Below are positions 45,316-52,379 of a stretch of DNA of 64,000 nt, piece after piece (the stretch's first letter is position 1; each line of letters opens with the position of its first letter). This DNA comes from JAEMQF01 sp963850525 (GTDB taxonomy: Bacteria; Pseudomonadota; Gammaproteobacteria; Burkholderiales; Burkholderiaceae_C). The notes below the pieces were generated by a model, which was not told the origin of the DNA, did no database searches, and saw only the letters and a list, made by a program, of their open reading frames with translations. A program made the translations under genes and the position numbers. The stretch covers positions 186,001 to 250,000 of the forward strand of contig CAWKLQ010000010.1 of assembly GCA_963850525.1 (NCBI GenBank). The letters run 5' to 3'.

Positions 45316-45999
45316 ATGTCGGCAACCGCGCCCAAGATCACCCGCAAGAAGATCGCCGGCGACGCGACCAGCCCTCCGGCGGTGCGCGCCCGGCGCATCC
45401 AAACGGCGACGAAGAACGAAGGCCTGGTGCGCGAGCGCCGCGAATTGCTCGTGCAGGCGGCCATCGGCGTGTTCCTGGAAAAGGGTTTCCATGACGCAAC
45501 GGTGCGCGACATCGGCCGCGCCGCGAACATGACGCAGGGCACGATCTACAACTACGTGCGCTCCAAGGACGACATCCTCTACATGGTGTGCGACCGCATC
45601 GTCTCGGAATACCAGGACGAGGCGCGCAAGGCCGTGAACACGTCGCGCGGGCCGGCGGATCGGATTCGCTCCGCGGTGCGCGCCGTCTCGGAAGTGATGT
45701 ACCGGCACCAGCGCGAAATTCTGCTGATCTACCAGGACAGCCACTTGCTCGAGCCGCGCTCCCTGCGCGTCATCCTCGCGCGCGTCGAAGAGTTCATCGG
45801 CATGTTCGAGTCCTTGATCACCGACGCCGCGCGCGAACTGAAGATCGCGCTGCCCTATCCGCACTTCTCCGCCAACATCCTGACTTTTCTGCCGGTGATG
45901 ATTGCGCTGCGCGGCTGGTCGCTGGGCCGGGAGATGACGCAGGAACAGGTGGTGGAGCAGATCAGCGAGTTTCTGGTGCGGGGGTTGGGGTTTCGCTGA
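45316..45999 (+). CDS. TetR/AcrR family transcriptional regulator
   Basis: A 227-residue regulator from the ATG at 45316 (MSATAPKITRKK). ATGs at 45229 and 45298 are in frame, but both lie within or upstream of the -10/operator region, so the later start is preferred. The HTH spans about residues 45-90: AAIGVFLEKGFHDATVRDIGRAANMTQGTIYNYVRSKDDIL. The C-terminal part is the all-helical ligand and dimer domain. It is divergent from livK and shares a promoter region with two near-identical dyads, so it probably represses liv and itself, released by a pathway acid or acyl-CoA. The extended N-terminal tail is basic and Lys-rich. Confidence 0.87.
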   Translation: MSATAPKITRKKIAGDATSPPAVRARRIQTATKNEGLVRERRELLVQAAIGVFLEKGFHDATVRDIGRAANMTQGTIYNYVRSKDDILYMVCDRIVSEYQDEARKAVNTSRGPADRIRSAVRAVSEVMYRHQREILLIYQDSHLLEPRSLRVILARVEEFIGMFESLITDAARELKIALPYPHFSANILTFLPVMIALRGWSLGREMTQEQVVEQISEFLVRGLGFR

Positions 46000-46100
46000 C
46001 ATTGGGCGCGCGGCGGCTGCGAAGGTCTTCCCTTTCGACGCTGTGCCCCTCGAAGGGGTGCTGCCTGGACGCGCCGCTCGCGGCGTAACGCCGCCCAGCG

Positions 46101-46742
46101 CTACACCATCTCGAAACGGATCATGCGCGCGATCGAGCGCGGCGAGAGCAGCGTGTTGACATGGCCCCAGCGCAGCTGGCGCTCGTCGCACAGCAGCGCC
46201 ATCGCCGAATGGCCGAGCAGGTCGTCGTCGGCGTCGTTGCCGATGAAGCCGAGCGCGCGCTGCACGCGCTCCACGTTGCCGGGCGTGCCGGTGAGGAAGG
46301 TCCAATCGGCGTCGATGCCGTGCAGCTTCTTGTAGTCGCGCAGCGCCTGCGGCGTGTCGGCGAGCGGGGTCAGCGACATCGATGCGAAATGCACGCCGCG
46401 GGCGACGTCGCCGAGCAGGCGCCGGGCTTCGATGAGGTGGCGCGTCGCCGGCGGGCAGACGTTGCTGCACGCGCCGTACATGACGTTGAGCAACACCGTG
46501 CGGCCCTTCATCACGTCGTCGTAGAAGCGCACGCTGCGCCCCCGGTCGTCCTGGAGCCACACATTGGGCGCGCGGCGCCGGCGCAGCGCCTCGCGGGCGC
46601 GTTCCTCGGCAGCGCTGGCGTTGGTGCCGGGGTCTTGGGCCACGCTGGTCGCCAGCGTCACGCTGGCCGCACTCCCGGCGAGCAGGGCGCCTAGCAGGCC
46701 GCGCCGCGGCAACGCCGTGTTGTCGTCGTTCGTCGGATTCAT
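46101..46742 (-). CDS. SCO1/SenC-type copper chaperone
   Basis: A 213-residue protein with a Tat-like signal (LPRRGLLGALLAGSAASVTLATSVA). The copper site is complete: C92SNVC96 and H178 in LLGHSAM, the CxxxC...H of SCO proteins. SCO proteins deliver copper to cytochrome oxidase or serve as thiol switches in the periplasm. It is 17 bases after the multicopper-oxidase frame and likely co-transcribed with it. The region lacks a C-terminal membrane helix, so it is soluble after export. Confidence 0.86.
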   Translation of the reverse strand: MNPTNDDNTALPRRGLLGALLAGSAASVTLATSVAQDPGTNASAAEERAREALRRRRAPNVWLQDDRGRSVRFYDDVMKGRTVLLNVMYGACSNVCPPATRHLIEARRLLGDVARGVHFASMSLTPLADTPQALRDYKKLHGIDADWTFLTGTPGNVERVQRALGFIGNDADDDLLGHSAMALLCDERQLRWGHVNTLLSPRSIARMIRFEMV

Positions 46743-46759
46743 GGTGTGTCCCGGGCAGG

Positions 46760-48678
46760 TCAGGGGGCGGGGTTGGTGTCGCCGACGTCGTCGACGCGGA
46801 ACAGCATCATCATTCCGTAGTCCTCGTGCAGCACGTTGTGGCAGTGGATCGGGTAGACACCGAGGTAGTCGGCGGCGGTCACCCAGTACTCGACCTCGTC
46901 GCCGGGATAAAGCGCGATCACGTCCTTGCGGCAGTATTCCTGCGAGCCCGGCCCGACGGGCCTGCCGTTGCGCTTCACGATGCGTCCTTCGACGAAGTGG
47001 TTGTGCACCGGGTGTGCCCAGCCGCCGCTGGTTTCATGAATCCAGCGCTCGGTGCGGCCGCGCTTCATCGTGAATCGAACTTCGTTGCAGTCGATGAACT
47101 TGCCGTTGCACGCCCACGCACCGTTTGTGCGGTCCCACTTGAAGTGGCGCGTGATCGTTTCTTCGATCGGCGGCAGCGGTGGCAGCAGGAGTGGTGCGAA
47201 GCTCGTCTGCGCGGTGAGTTCGCGGCTCGCGTCATATGCAGGTGCTCCGATGCGCCATTCGAGCAGCACGTTTTTTACCGTTCCGGCGGGCTCCAGGTCG
47301 GTCTCGGGTTTGCGCGGATTGGTCTGGATCAGGCGGTTCTCCAGCCAAAGTCGCGTCGCCCCCGCAGCCGGGCCGCCGGCTGCGGTGAGCTTGGCGAAGT
47401 CGATCACGATGCGCGCTCGGCGACGGCGAGCTTCATGCTTTTCACCAGGAGCGGTTTTTCGTACAGATTGCCGTCGTTGGAGATGCGCCAGTAGGGAATC
47501 GACTGCGCCGGATTGTCCGGGTTCGTCACGAACAACTGACAGTGCCGCGACGGCCCGGTGTTGAGCAAGCGGAAGCGGTAGCGGCGCTTGCGCACGTCGA
47601 AGTACGGCTGGATCTTGCCGTTCACGAGGTACTTATCGCCGAGATGGCCGCCGTCTTGCAGCAGGTCGATCGTCGCCTGGTAGGTGTTCGGGTCGATGGC
47701 CAGATCGAGGAAGGCGATCGGAATGTCGTACTGCGGGTAGCTTGGCAGCCTGAAACCGGTGAGTTCGTTGCCCGTGTCGTATTCGTTGAAGACGAGGTGA
47801 AAGCCGCACAGGCCCTTGTAGACGTTTTCCGCCGTGTGCGCCTCGCGGTGGTCGTGGTACCACATCGTGCCAAGCGACTGGCGGATGTCGCCGTCGGGCG
47901 TGGCCGGGTTGGTGAAGCCGCGCCGCTTCATGTTGTAGTAGTAGTCGTAGTACTGGCCGGGGAAGAAGAACCGGCCTTGGGTCCGCGGGTCTTCGGACAG
48001 CGCGCCGAGCGATGGGTCGCAGGGTCCGCCGTCGCTGTCGGGCGCGCTGTGGAAATTGTGCAGGTGCAGGCTGATCGAGTTCTTGCCGAAGCCGCCGCTC
48101 GGCACACCGAGCGGCAGATTGTTGAAGCGCCGCACCAGCATCGCGGTATTGCTGCCCACCTGGTAGCGGCTCACGATGGTGGGCATCGGCGTCATCGGCT
48201 TGTCGAGCGACAGGTCGGCGCCGCCCAGGTTCGCGCCCCAGAAATTCACTTGCGGCTGCAGTTCGGGGTGGATGGACATGGGTGGCACGGCGCCGAAGCG
48301 CTGCGCGAAGAAAGTCTGCGGCGGGTTCAGTGTGCGGGTCTGATGCGCGTCGCCGCGACCCTCGAAAGGTTTACCGGTCTTCGGGTTGATCGCGCGGTCG
48401 GGTTGCACGTTCGGCGGCCGCGCGAAAGCCGCATCGCTGAGCGGTCGCGCCGGGAGCTGCGGCACGACAGGCATCGCGATCCGAAACGGCGTCGTCGGCG
48501 GGCTCGGCGCGAGCGACGTGCCTGACTCGGCGTGGCTCGCCGAGCTCGCAACGGCGAGCGGCACGGCCGACACGCCGAGCCTGAGCAGGTCGCGGCGCTG
48601 CGCCGACGCCGGGGTGTTCGAGGCGGCTGGAGATTCGGCGGGCGAGGGCGTGGCGCCGTCGGTGTCGGGGGCAGGCAT
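46760..48678 (-). pseudogene. Multicopper oxidase split by a frameshift at about 47404-47412
   Basis: Two frames together make one enzyme. The first (47404-48678, 424 residues) has a Tat signal (QRRDLLRLGVSAVPLAVASSASHA) and the type-2/3 site MWYHDHREAHTAENVYKGLCGFH. The second (46760-47407) has HPVHNHFVEG and HCHNVLHEDYGMM, the type-1/2/3 ligands. The first ends ...MKLAVAERAS-stop; the second would start from a GTG overlapping that stop and reads VIDFAKL, the natural continuation of the same strand in laccase-like enzymes. One missing base joins them. It is either a sequencing error, a real lesion or two coupled chains. Intact, it would oxidise copper or phenols in the periplasm. Confidence 0.82.
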
Positions 48679-48776
48679 GCTGTCTGGCGCTCCGTGGTCC
48701 GTAGTGCGGGGCGGCTCGCAACGACTTGCGGCCGTTGCGCTTCGCAGCGAGCGACTCTAGGAAGGACAGTGCGTCT

Positions 48777-48814
48777 TGGTAAGCCCCTAAGCTTAGGGAA
48801 AGGTTAACCCTTCC
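48777..48814 (-). promoter_or_regulatory. MerR/CueR-like promoter with dyad in a 19-base spacer
   Basis: On the minus strand: -35-like TTAACC (48802-48807), a 19-base spacer holding the perfect 14-base palindrome CCCTAAGCTTAGGG (48785-48798), and -10-like TTACCA (48777-48782). An over-long spacer with a central dyad is the hallmark of promoters controlled by MerR-family metal regulators. It lies about 100 bases upstream of the multicopper oxidase start. A second near-palindrome (48797-48814) overlaps the -35. Confidence 0.5.
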
Positions 48815-48873
48815 TTGTCGTGCAAGTGTGGCGTGCACGAGCGGGCCGTGGCTCGCGAACGGCGCCCAGCCTC

Positions 48874-49785
48874 CTAGCGCGACGACGAAACGACGATCCC
48901 GGCGAGGATCAAGCCAAACGCCGCGGCGTGGTACCACTGCGGCGCCTCGCCAAGCACCGCCGCCGAGAGCAGCGCCGCGAACACGGGCGTAAGGTTGCTG
49001 AAGAACGCGGTCACGGCGGGGCCGACGGTGGCCACACCCACGCCCCAGCAGCGGTAGGCGATCAGCGAGGGGCCGAGTGCGATGTACAGCAGCGCGGCAA
49101 TCAAGCCCGGTGACCAGGCAGTGGGCACGGGCAGGGCGACAGCCTCGACCCCCGCGAAAGCGCCCGCCCAGAGCGCCCCGAAGAAAACCTGCACTGCCAG
49201 AAACTCGGCCCAGTTCCAGGACGGGCGCGCGCTGCCGCGCATCGATTCGGGCGGGCGCGCCAGAAGCCAGCTGTACACCGCCCAGAGCACGATCGCGAGC
49301 AGCATGAACAGGTCGCCTGCGACAAAGTGGATCTGCACCAGCGTCTCCAGGCTGCCACGCGAAAGCACGAAGCCCACGCCCACGAGCGACAGCCCTGCGC
49401 CTGTCCACTGGCGTGGCTTGATGGTTTCTCCATAAAAGACGGCGCCCACCAAGAGCATCCACACCGGCGAACTCGAAGCGATCAAGGTGACGTTGATCGC
49501 GGTGCTCGTCTGCAGCGCCAGGTACTGCAGGACGTTGTAGCTGCCCACGCCGAGCAGCCCGAGCAGCGCAAGATGCACCCAGCGCTGCTGGATGGCGCCG
49601 GGGCGGCGAAAAACGCGCCAGCCGAGCGGCAGCAGCAGCGCGAAGGCGAGCCCCCAGCGCATCGCGTTCAGCGCCGCGGGGCCGACGCTGCCCACGAGGG
49701 CACGCCCGATGACGGAGTTGCCCGCCCACAGCAGCGGCGCCAGCGTCAGCAGCAGCGCCAGGCGCAGTGTCAGCGTCGATGTCAC
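48874..49785 (-). CDS. EamA/DMT family transporter
   Basis: A 303-residue ten-helix exporter from a GTG at 49785 (VTSTLTLRLALLLTLAPLLWAGN). The GTG overlaps the stop of the DUF2007 gene (GTGA), supporting this start. Two EamA repeats are visible (LLTLAPLLWAGNSVIGRALVG; FVAGDLFMLLAIVLWAVYSWLL). Likely exports a small metabolite or amino acid. A further upstream start would overlap other genes and is not used. Confidence 0.85.
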   Translation of the reverse strand: MTSTLTLRLALLLTLAPLLWAGNSVIGRALVGSVGPAALNAMRWGLAFALLLPLGWRVFRRPGAIQQRWVHLALLGLLGVGSYNVLQYLALQTSTAINVTLIASSSPVWMLLVGAVFYGETIKPRQWTGAGLSLVGVGFVLSRGSLETLVQIHFVAGDLFMLLAIVLWAVYSWLLARPPESMRGSARPSWNWAEFLAVQVFFGALWAGAFAGVEAVALPVPTAWSPGLIAALLYIALGPSLIAYRCWGVGVATVGPAVTAFFSNLTPVFAALLSAAVLGEAPQWYHAAAFGLILAGIVVSSSR

Positions 49786-50099
49786 GGCGCCGCCCCGCTG
49801 GGCATGGACGCGCCGCAGTTCCAGCATTGCTCGAACGGGCCGTCGATCACTTCGCCGCATCCGGCGCAGGCCCAGTGGCGCTGCGGCGGGTTGCGCAGCT
49901 CGTTCAGCAGCGTGCGCGCGCGTTCGAGTTGCTCGTCGTCTTGCACCCAGAGTTCGGGCAGCGTCTGATCCGGCGGCACTTCGCCGGCGATGCTGCTCGC
50001 GTACTGGCGCTGCACGGTGGTCGCCACGCCAGTGCCGCTGAGCAGGTCGGCCCACAACGTGGCCAGGGCGAGATTGGGTGCGGAAATGAGGCGTTTCAT
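49782..50099 (-). CDS. DUF2007-like protein with C-terminal zinc ribbon
   Basis: A 105-residue protein. The first 65 residues resemble DUF2007 (MKRLISAPNLALATLWADLLSGTGVATTVQ...WVQDDEQLERARTLLNEL). The last 30 form a zinc ribbon CAGCGEVIDGPFEQCWNCG (CxxC...CxxC). A signalling or protein-binding role is assumed for the family, unproven. It is translationally coupled to the EamA gene and divergent from the quinone oxidoreductase gene. Confidence 0.78.
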   Translation of the reverse strand: MKRLISAPNLALATLWADLLSGTGVATTVQRQYASSIAGEVPPDQTLPELWVQDDEQLERARTLLNELRNPPQRHWACAGCGEVIDGPFEQCWNCGASMPSGAAP

Positions 50100-50168
50100 G
50101 GAGTCGGTGAGAATCGCTGCGGGCGGGCGCACGCGTGCCGGCACCATACCGCAACATTGCAGCCCTGG

Positions 50169-50188
50169 ACCCCGGCGTGCGCCGGGGT
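50169..50188. repeat. Short GC-rich palindrome upstream of quinone oxidoreductase gene
   Basis: ACCCCGGCG-TG-CGCCGGGGT in the 110-base region between divergent genes, 23 bases before the start codon. Similar to, but not the same as, the GTCATCCCGG... repeats elsewhere. It may shape the 5' leader or be a degenerate copy of that family. Confidence 0.55.
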
Positions 50189-50210
50189 GACAGCACACGA
50201 GGAGATACGC

Positions 50211-51203
50211 ATGACCCAAATGAGCCCGACGATCCGCATCGACCAGGTCGGTGGCCCGGAGATGATGAAACTTGTCGACTTGCCCGTCGGCGAACCCGGC
50301 GCCGGCGAGATCCGCATCCGCCACCACGCGTGCGGCCTGAACTTCATCGACGTCTATCAGCGCACCGGTCTGTACACGCTGCCGCTGCCCTTGTCGCTGG
50401 GCATGGAAGGCGCAGGCGTGGTCGAGGCGGTGGGCAGTGGTGTGACGCACCTCAAAGTGGGGGATCGCGCCGCGTATTCGAGCAACCCGCCGGGCAGCTA
50501 CAGCCTGCTTCGCGTCATGCCCGCGAAAACCGTGTGCAAGCTGCCCGATGCGATTTCCTTCGAAACCGGCGCCGCCATGATGCTCAAGGGCTTGACGGCG
50601 CAATACCTGCTGCGCAAGACGCTGCCGCAAGGCGGTTTGCAGGCCGGAGACTTCATCCTCTTTCACGCCGCCGCGGGCGGCGTAGGCCTGATCGCCTGCC
50701 AATGGGCGAAGGCGCTGGGCTATCAGTTGATCGGCACGGCGGGTTCGGACGAAAAATGTGCGCTCGCGCGCGAGCACGGCGCGGCGCACACGATCAACTA
50801 CAAGCGCGAAGACTTCGCGGCGCGTGTCAAGGAAATTACCGGCGGCGCGGGTGTCAAAGTCGTGTACGACAGCGTCGGCAAAGACACCTGGGACAAGTCG
50901 CTCGACTGCCTGCGGCCGTTTGGCCTGATGGCGAGCTTTGGCAACGCTTCCGGGCCGGTGGCGCCATTTGCGCCGGCTGCGCTCGGTGCCAAGGGGTCGC
51001 TCTACGTCACGCGCCAAACCCTGTTCACGCACATCGCGACGCGCGAGGCGACGCAGGCGATGGCCGACGAGTTGTTCACCGTCGTCACGAGCGGCAAGGT
51101 GAAGATCCGCATCGACCAGCGTTTTGCGCTGAAAGACGTCGCGCAGGCGCACCGCGATCTCGAGGCGCGCAAGACGACGGGGTGCAGCATCTTGATTCCG
51201 TGA
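50211..51203 (+). CDS. qor: Quinone oxidoreductase (zeta-crystallin/QorA type)
   Basis: A 330-residue medium-chain reductase without zinc sites. It has the QorA opening GGPEMMKLVDLPVGEPGAGEI, NADPH-binding HAAAGGVGLIACQWAKALG and a C-terminal RKTTGCSILIP. It reduces quinones with NADPH in the cytoplasm. The ATG at 50211 follows an AGGAG ribosome site. It converges on lspA; a pair of inverted repeats lies between the stops. Confidence 0.9.
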   Translation: MTQMSPTIRIDQVGGPEMMKLVDLPVGEPGAGEIRIRHHACGLNFIDVYQRTGLYTLPLPLSLGMEGAGVVEAVGSGVTHLKVGDRAAYSSNPPGSYSLLRVMPAKTVCKLPDAISFETGAAMMLKGLTAQYLLRKTLPQGGLQAGDFILFHAAAGGVGLIACQWAKALGYQLIGTAGSDEKCALAREHGAAHTINYKREDFAARVKEITGGAGVKVVYDSVGKDTWDKSLDCLRPFGLMASFGNASGPVAPFAPAALGAKGSLYVTRQTLFTHIATREATQAMADELFTVVTSGKVKIRIDQRFALKDVAQAHRDLEARKTTGCSILIP

Positions 51204-51243
51204 GCTTTCGAGAAGCGAGACTTGGCGGCACGGCCGCCGACCT

Positions 51244-51317
51244 CGTCATCCCGGCGAAAGCCGGGATCCATCGTCGGCGGGCTGCTCCAGGTGGATCCCG
51301 GCTTTCGCCGGGATGAC
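51244..51317. repeat. Inverted pair of palindromic intergenic repeats (convergent qor/lspA)
   Basis: CGTCATCCCGGCGAAAGCCG... (51244-51270) and its inverted copy ...GGCTTTCGCCGGGATGAC (51292-51317), 21 bases apart. Each is itself a hairpin, and together they can form a longer stem. Between two convergent genes they may serve as a bidirectional terminator. Same family as at 40.36, 40.43 and 55.3 kb. Confidence 0.8.
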
Positions 51318-51343
51318 CGAACCGCCGGGATGACGTGCGGCAA

Positions 51344-51829
51344 CTACCTCGAGCGCCGCACGCGCAAGATTTCATCGAGGATCAGGCACGCCGCGCCGAC
51401 GCTGATGGCGCTGTCGGCGACGTTGAACGACGGGAAGTACCAGCCGGCGTAGTGCACCTGGATGAAATCGACAACGTAGCCGTGCAGCAGCCGGTCGATC
51501 ACGTTGCCCACCGCGCCGCCCAGGATCAGCGCGAGCGCCGTTGAAAAAAGGCGCTGGCCGGAGTGGCTGCGCAGCATCCAGACGATGAACACGGCGGCCG
51601 CCGCGCCCAGGCCGATGAAGAACCAGCGCTGCCAGCCCGACGCGCCGGCAAGAAACGAAAACGCTGCGCCCGTGTTGTGCCAGCGCACGATGTTGAAGAA
51701 CGACGTGACGGTGTGGCTGCCGCCGTTGGCCATGCTGCCGATGATCAGCGTCTTCGTGATCTGGTCGGCAATGATGATGAGCGCCGCGATGGCGAGCCAG
51801 GGGAGCAGGGGGGCGTTGCGCGAAGCCAT
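51344..51829 (-). CDS. lspA: Lipoprotein signal peptidase (signal peptidase II)
   Basis: A 161-residue protein from the ATG at 51829. It has four membrane helices, the start WLAIAALIIIADQITK, RWHNTGAAFSFLA in the middle, and the two catalytic Asp motifs GNVIDRLLHG and FNVADSAISVG. It cleaves the signal peptide of prolipoproteins in the inner membrane. The same reading frame runs upstream without a stop into the damaged toxin gene (see 51834-52135). It normally follows ileS; here a toxin-antitoxin pair lies between. Confidence 0.93.
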   Translation of the reverse strand: MASRNAPLLPWLAIAALIIIADQITKTLIIGSMANGGSHTVTSFFNIVRWHNTGAAFSFLAGASGWQRWFFIGLGAAAAVFIVWMLRSHSGQRLFSTALALILGGAVGNVIDRLLHGYVVDFIQVHYAGWYFPSFNVADSAISVGAACLILDEILRVRRSR

Positions 51830-51833
51830 GGGG

Positions 51834-52135
51834 TCAGTGTCGGCGCAAGCGGGCAAGCACAGTTTGAGGGTTGCGAGAGGTGTGGAAGATGAGGATACGA
51901 GCACGCGGTCGGCATCGAACTCGTAGTACACGTCGTAGGGGAAGCGTTTGACGATTGCTCGGCGGAAAGGCGCGGTGACTTCGGGACAGGACTGCGGTGA
52001 GCGCTGAATTCGCATCAGCGTCGCTTCGATGCTGCGCTCGAATGCAGCGCCCAGACCGCCGCGCTGTTCCTCGTACCAAAGCCGCGCTGCACGAAGATCG
52101 TCGAAGGCCTCAGGCGTGAGGTCGAGTTCGCGCAC
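51834..52135 (-). pseudogene. ParE/RelE-type toxin gene with a frameshift
   Basis: Begins at GTG 52135, overlapping the antitoxin stop by one base (TAGTG). VRELDLTPEAFDDLRAARLWYEEQ...FPYDVYYEFDADRVLV is a typical ParE/RelE fold start. After about 80 codons the expected C-terminus (ILIFHTSRNPQTVLARLRRH, then TGA) is in the next frame; one base is missing near 51897. Without it, translation continues with no stop straight through into lspA. As it stands the toxin is inactive or fused, unless the missing base is a sequencing error. The neighbouring antitoxin is intact. Confidence 0.8.
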
Positions 52136-52356
52136 TACGTCTCGCGCAGACGGCGTTTCGCCTCGGCCCAGCTGATACCGGAATCGGGGTTGGCGTCGTA
52201 CCGAGCCTTGCGTTCGCGCAATTCGGCCAGAACCGGCGCGGGCACAGGCTCTTGTGCGCGTTCCGCAGCGATGCTGTCCCACAAGTCCTCAACCAGTTGC
52301 AGCCGTTCGGCCAAGGGCAGCTTGAAGAGAGCTTCGAACTCAGGATACGGATTCAT
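52135..52356 (-). CDS. Addiction-module antitoxin (short, TIGR02574-like)
   Basis: A 73-residue protein from the ATG at 52356 (MNPYPEFEALFKLPLAERL). It has the usual build of the small antitoxins paired with ParE/RelE toxins: LPLAERLQLVEDLWDSIAAE then ...WAEAKRRLRET at the end, where the unstructured, toxin-binding tail lies. It neutralises the toxin encoded just downstream. It begins 24 bases after the inferred end of ileS, so the module lies within the ribF-ileS-lspA unit. Confidence 0.75.
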   Translation of the reverse strand: MNPYPEFEALFKLPLAERLQLVEDLWDSIAAERAQEPVPAPVLAELRERKARYDANPDSGISWAEAKRRLRET

Positions 52357-52379
52357 GACGTGGCGTCCTGGGGCAAGAC

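Noticed and set aside
51344..52282. A single 312-residue protein containing toxin and LspA
   Set aside because: The natural toxin C-terminus is present in the next frame and ends just before lspA, so the joint frame is best explained by a missing base, not a designed fusion.
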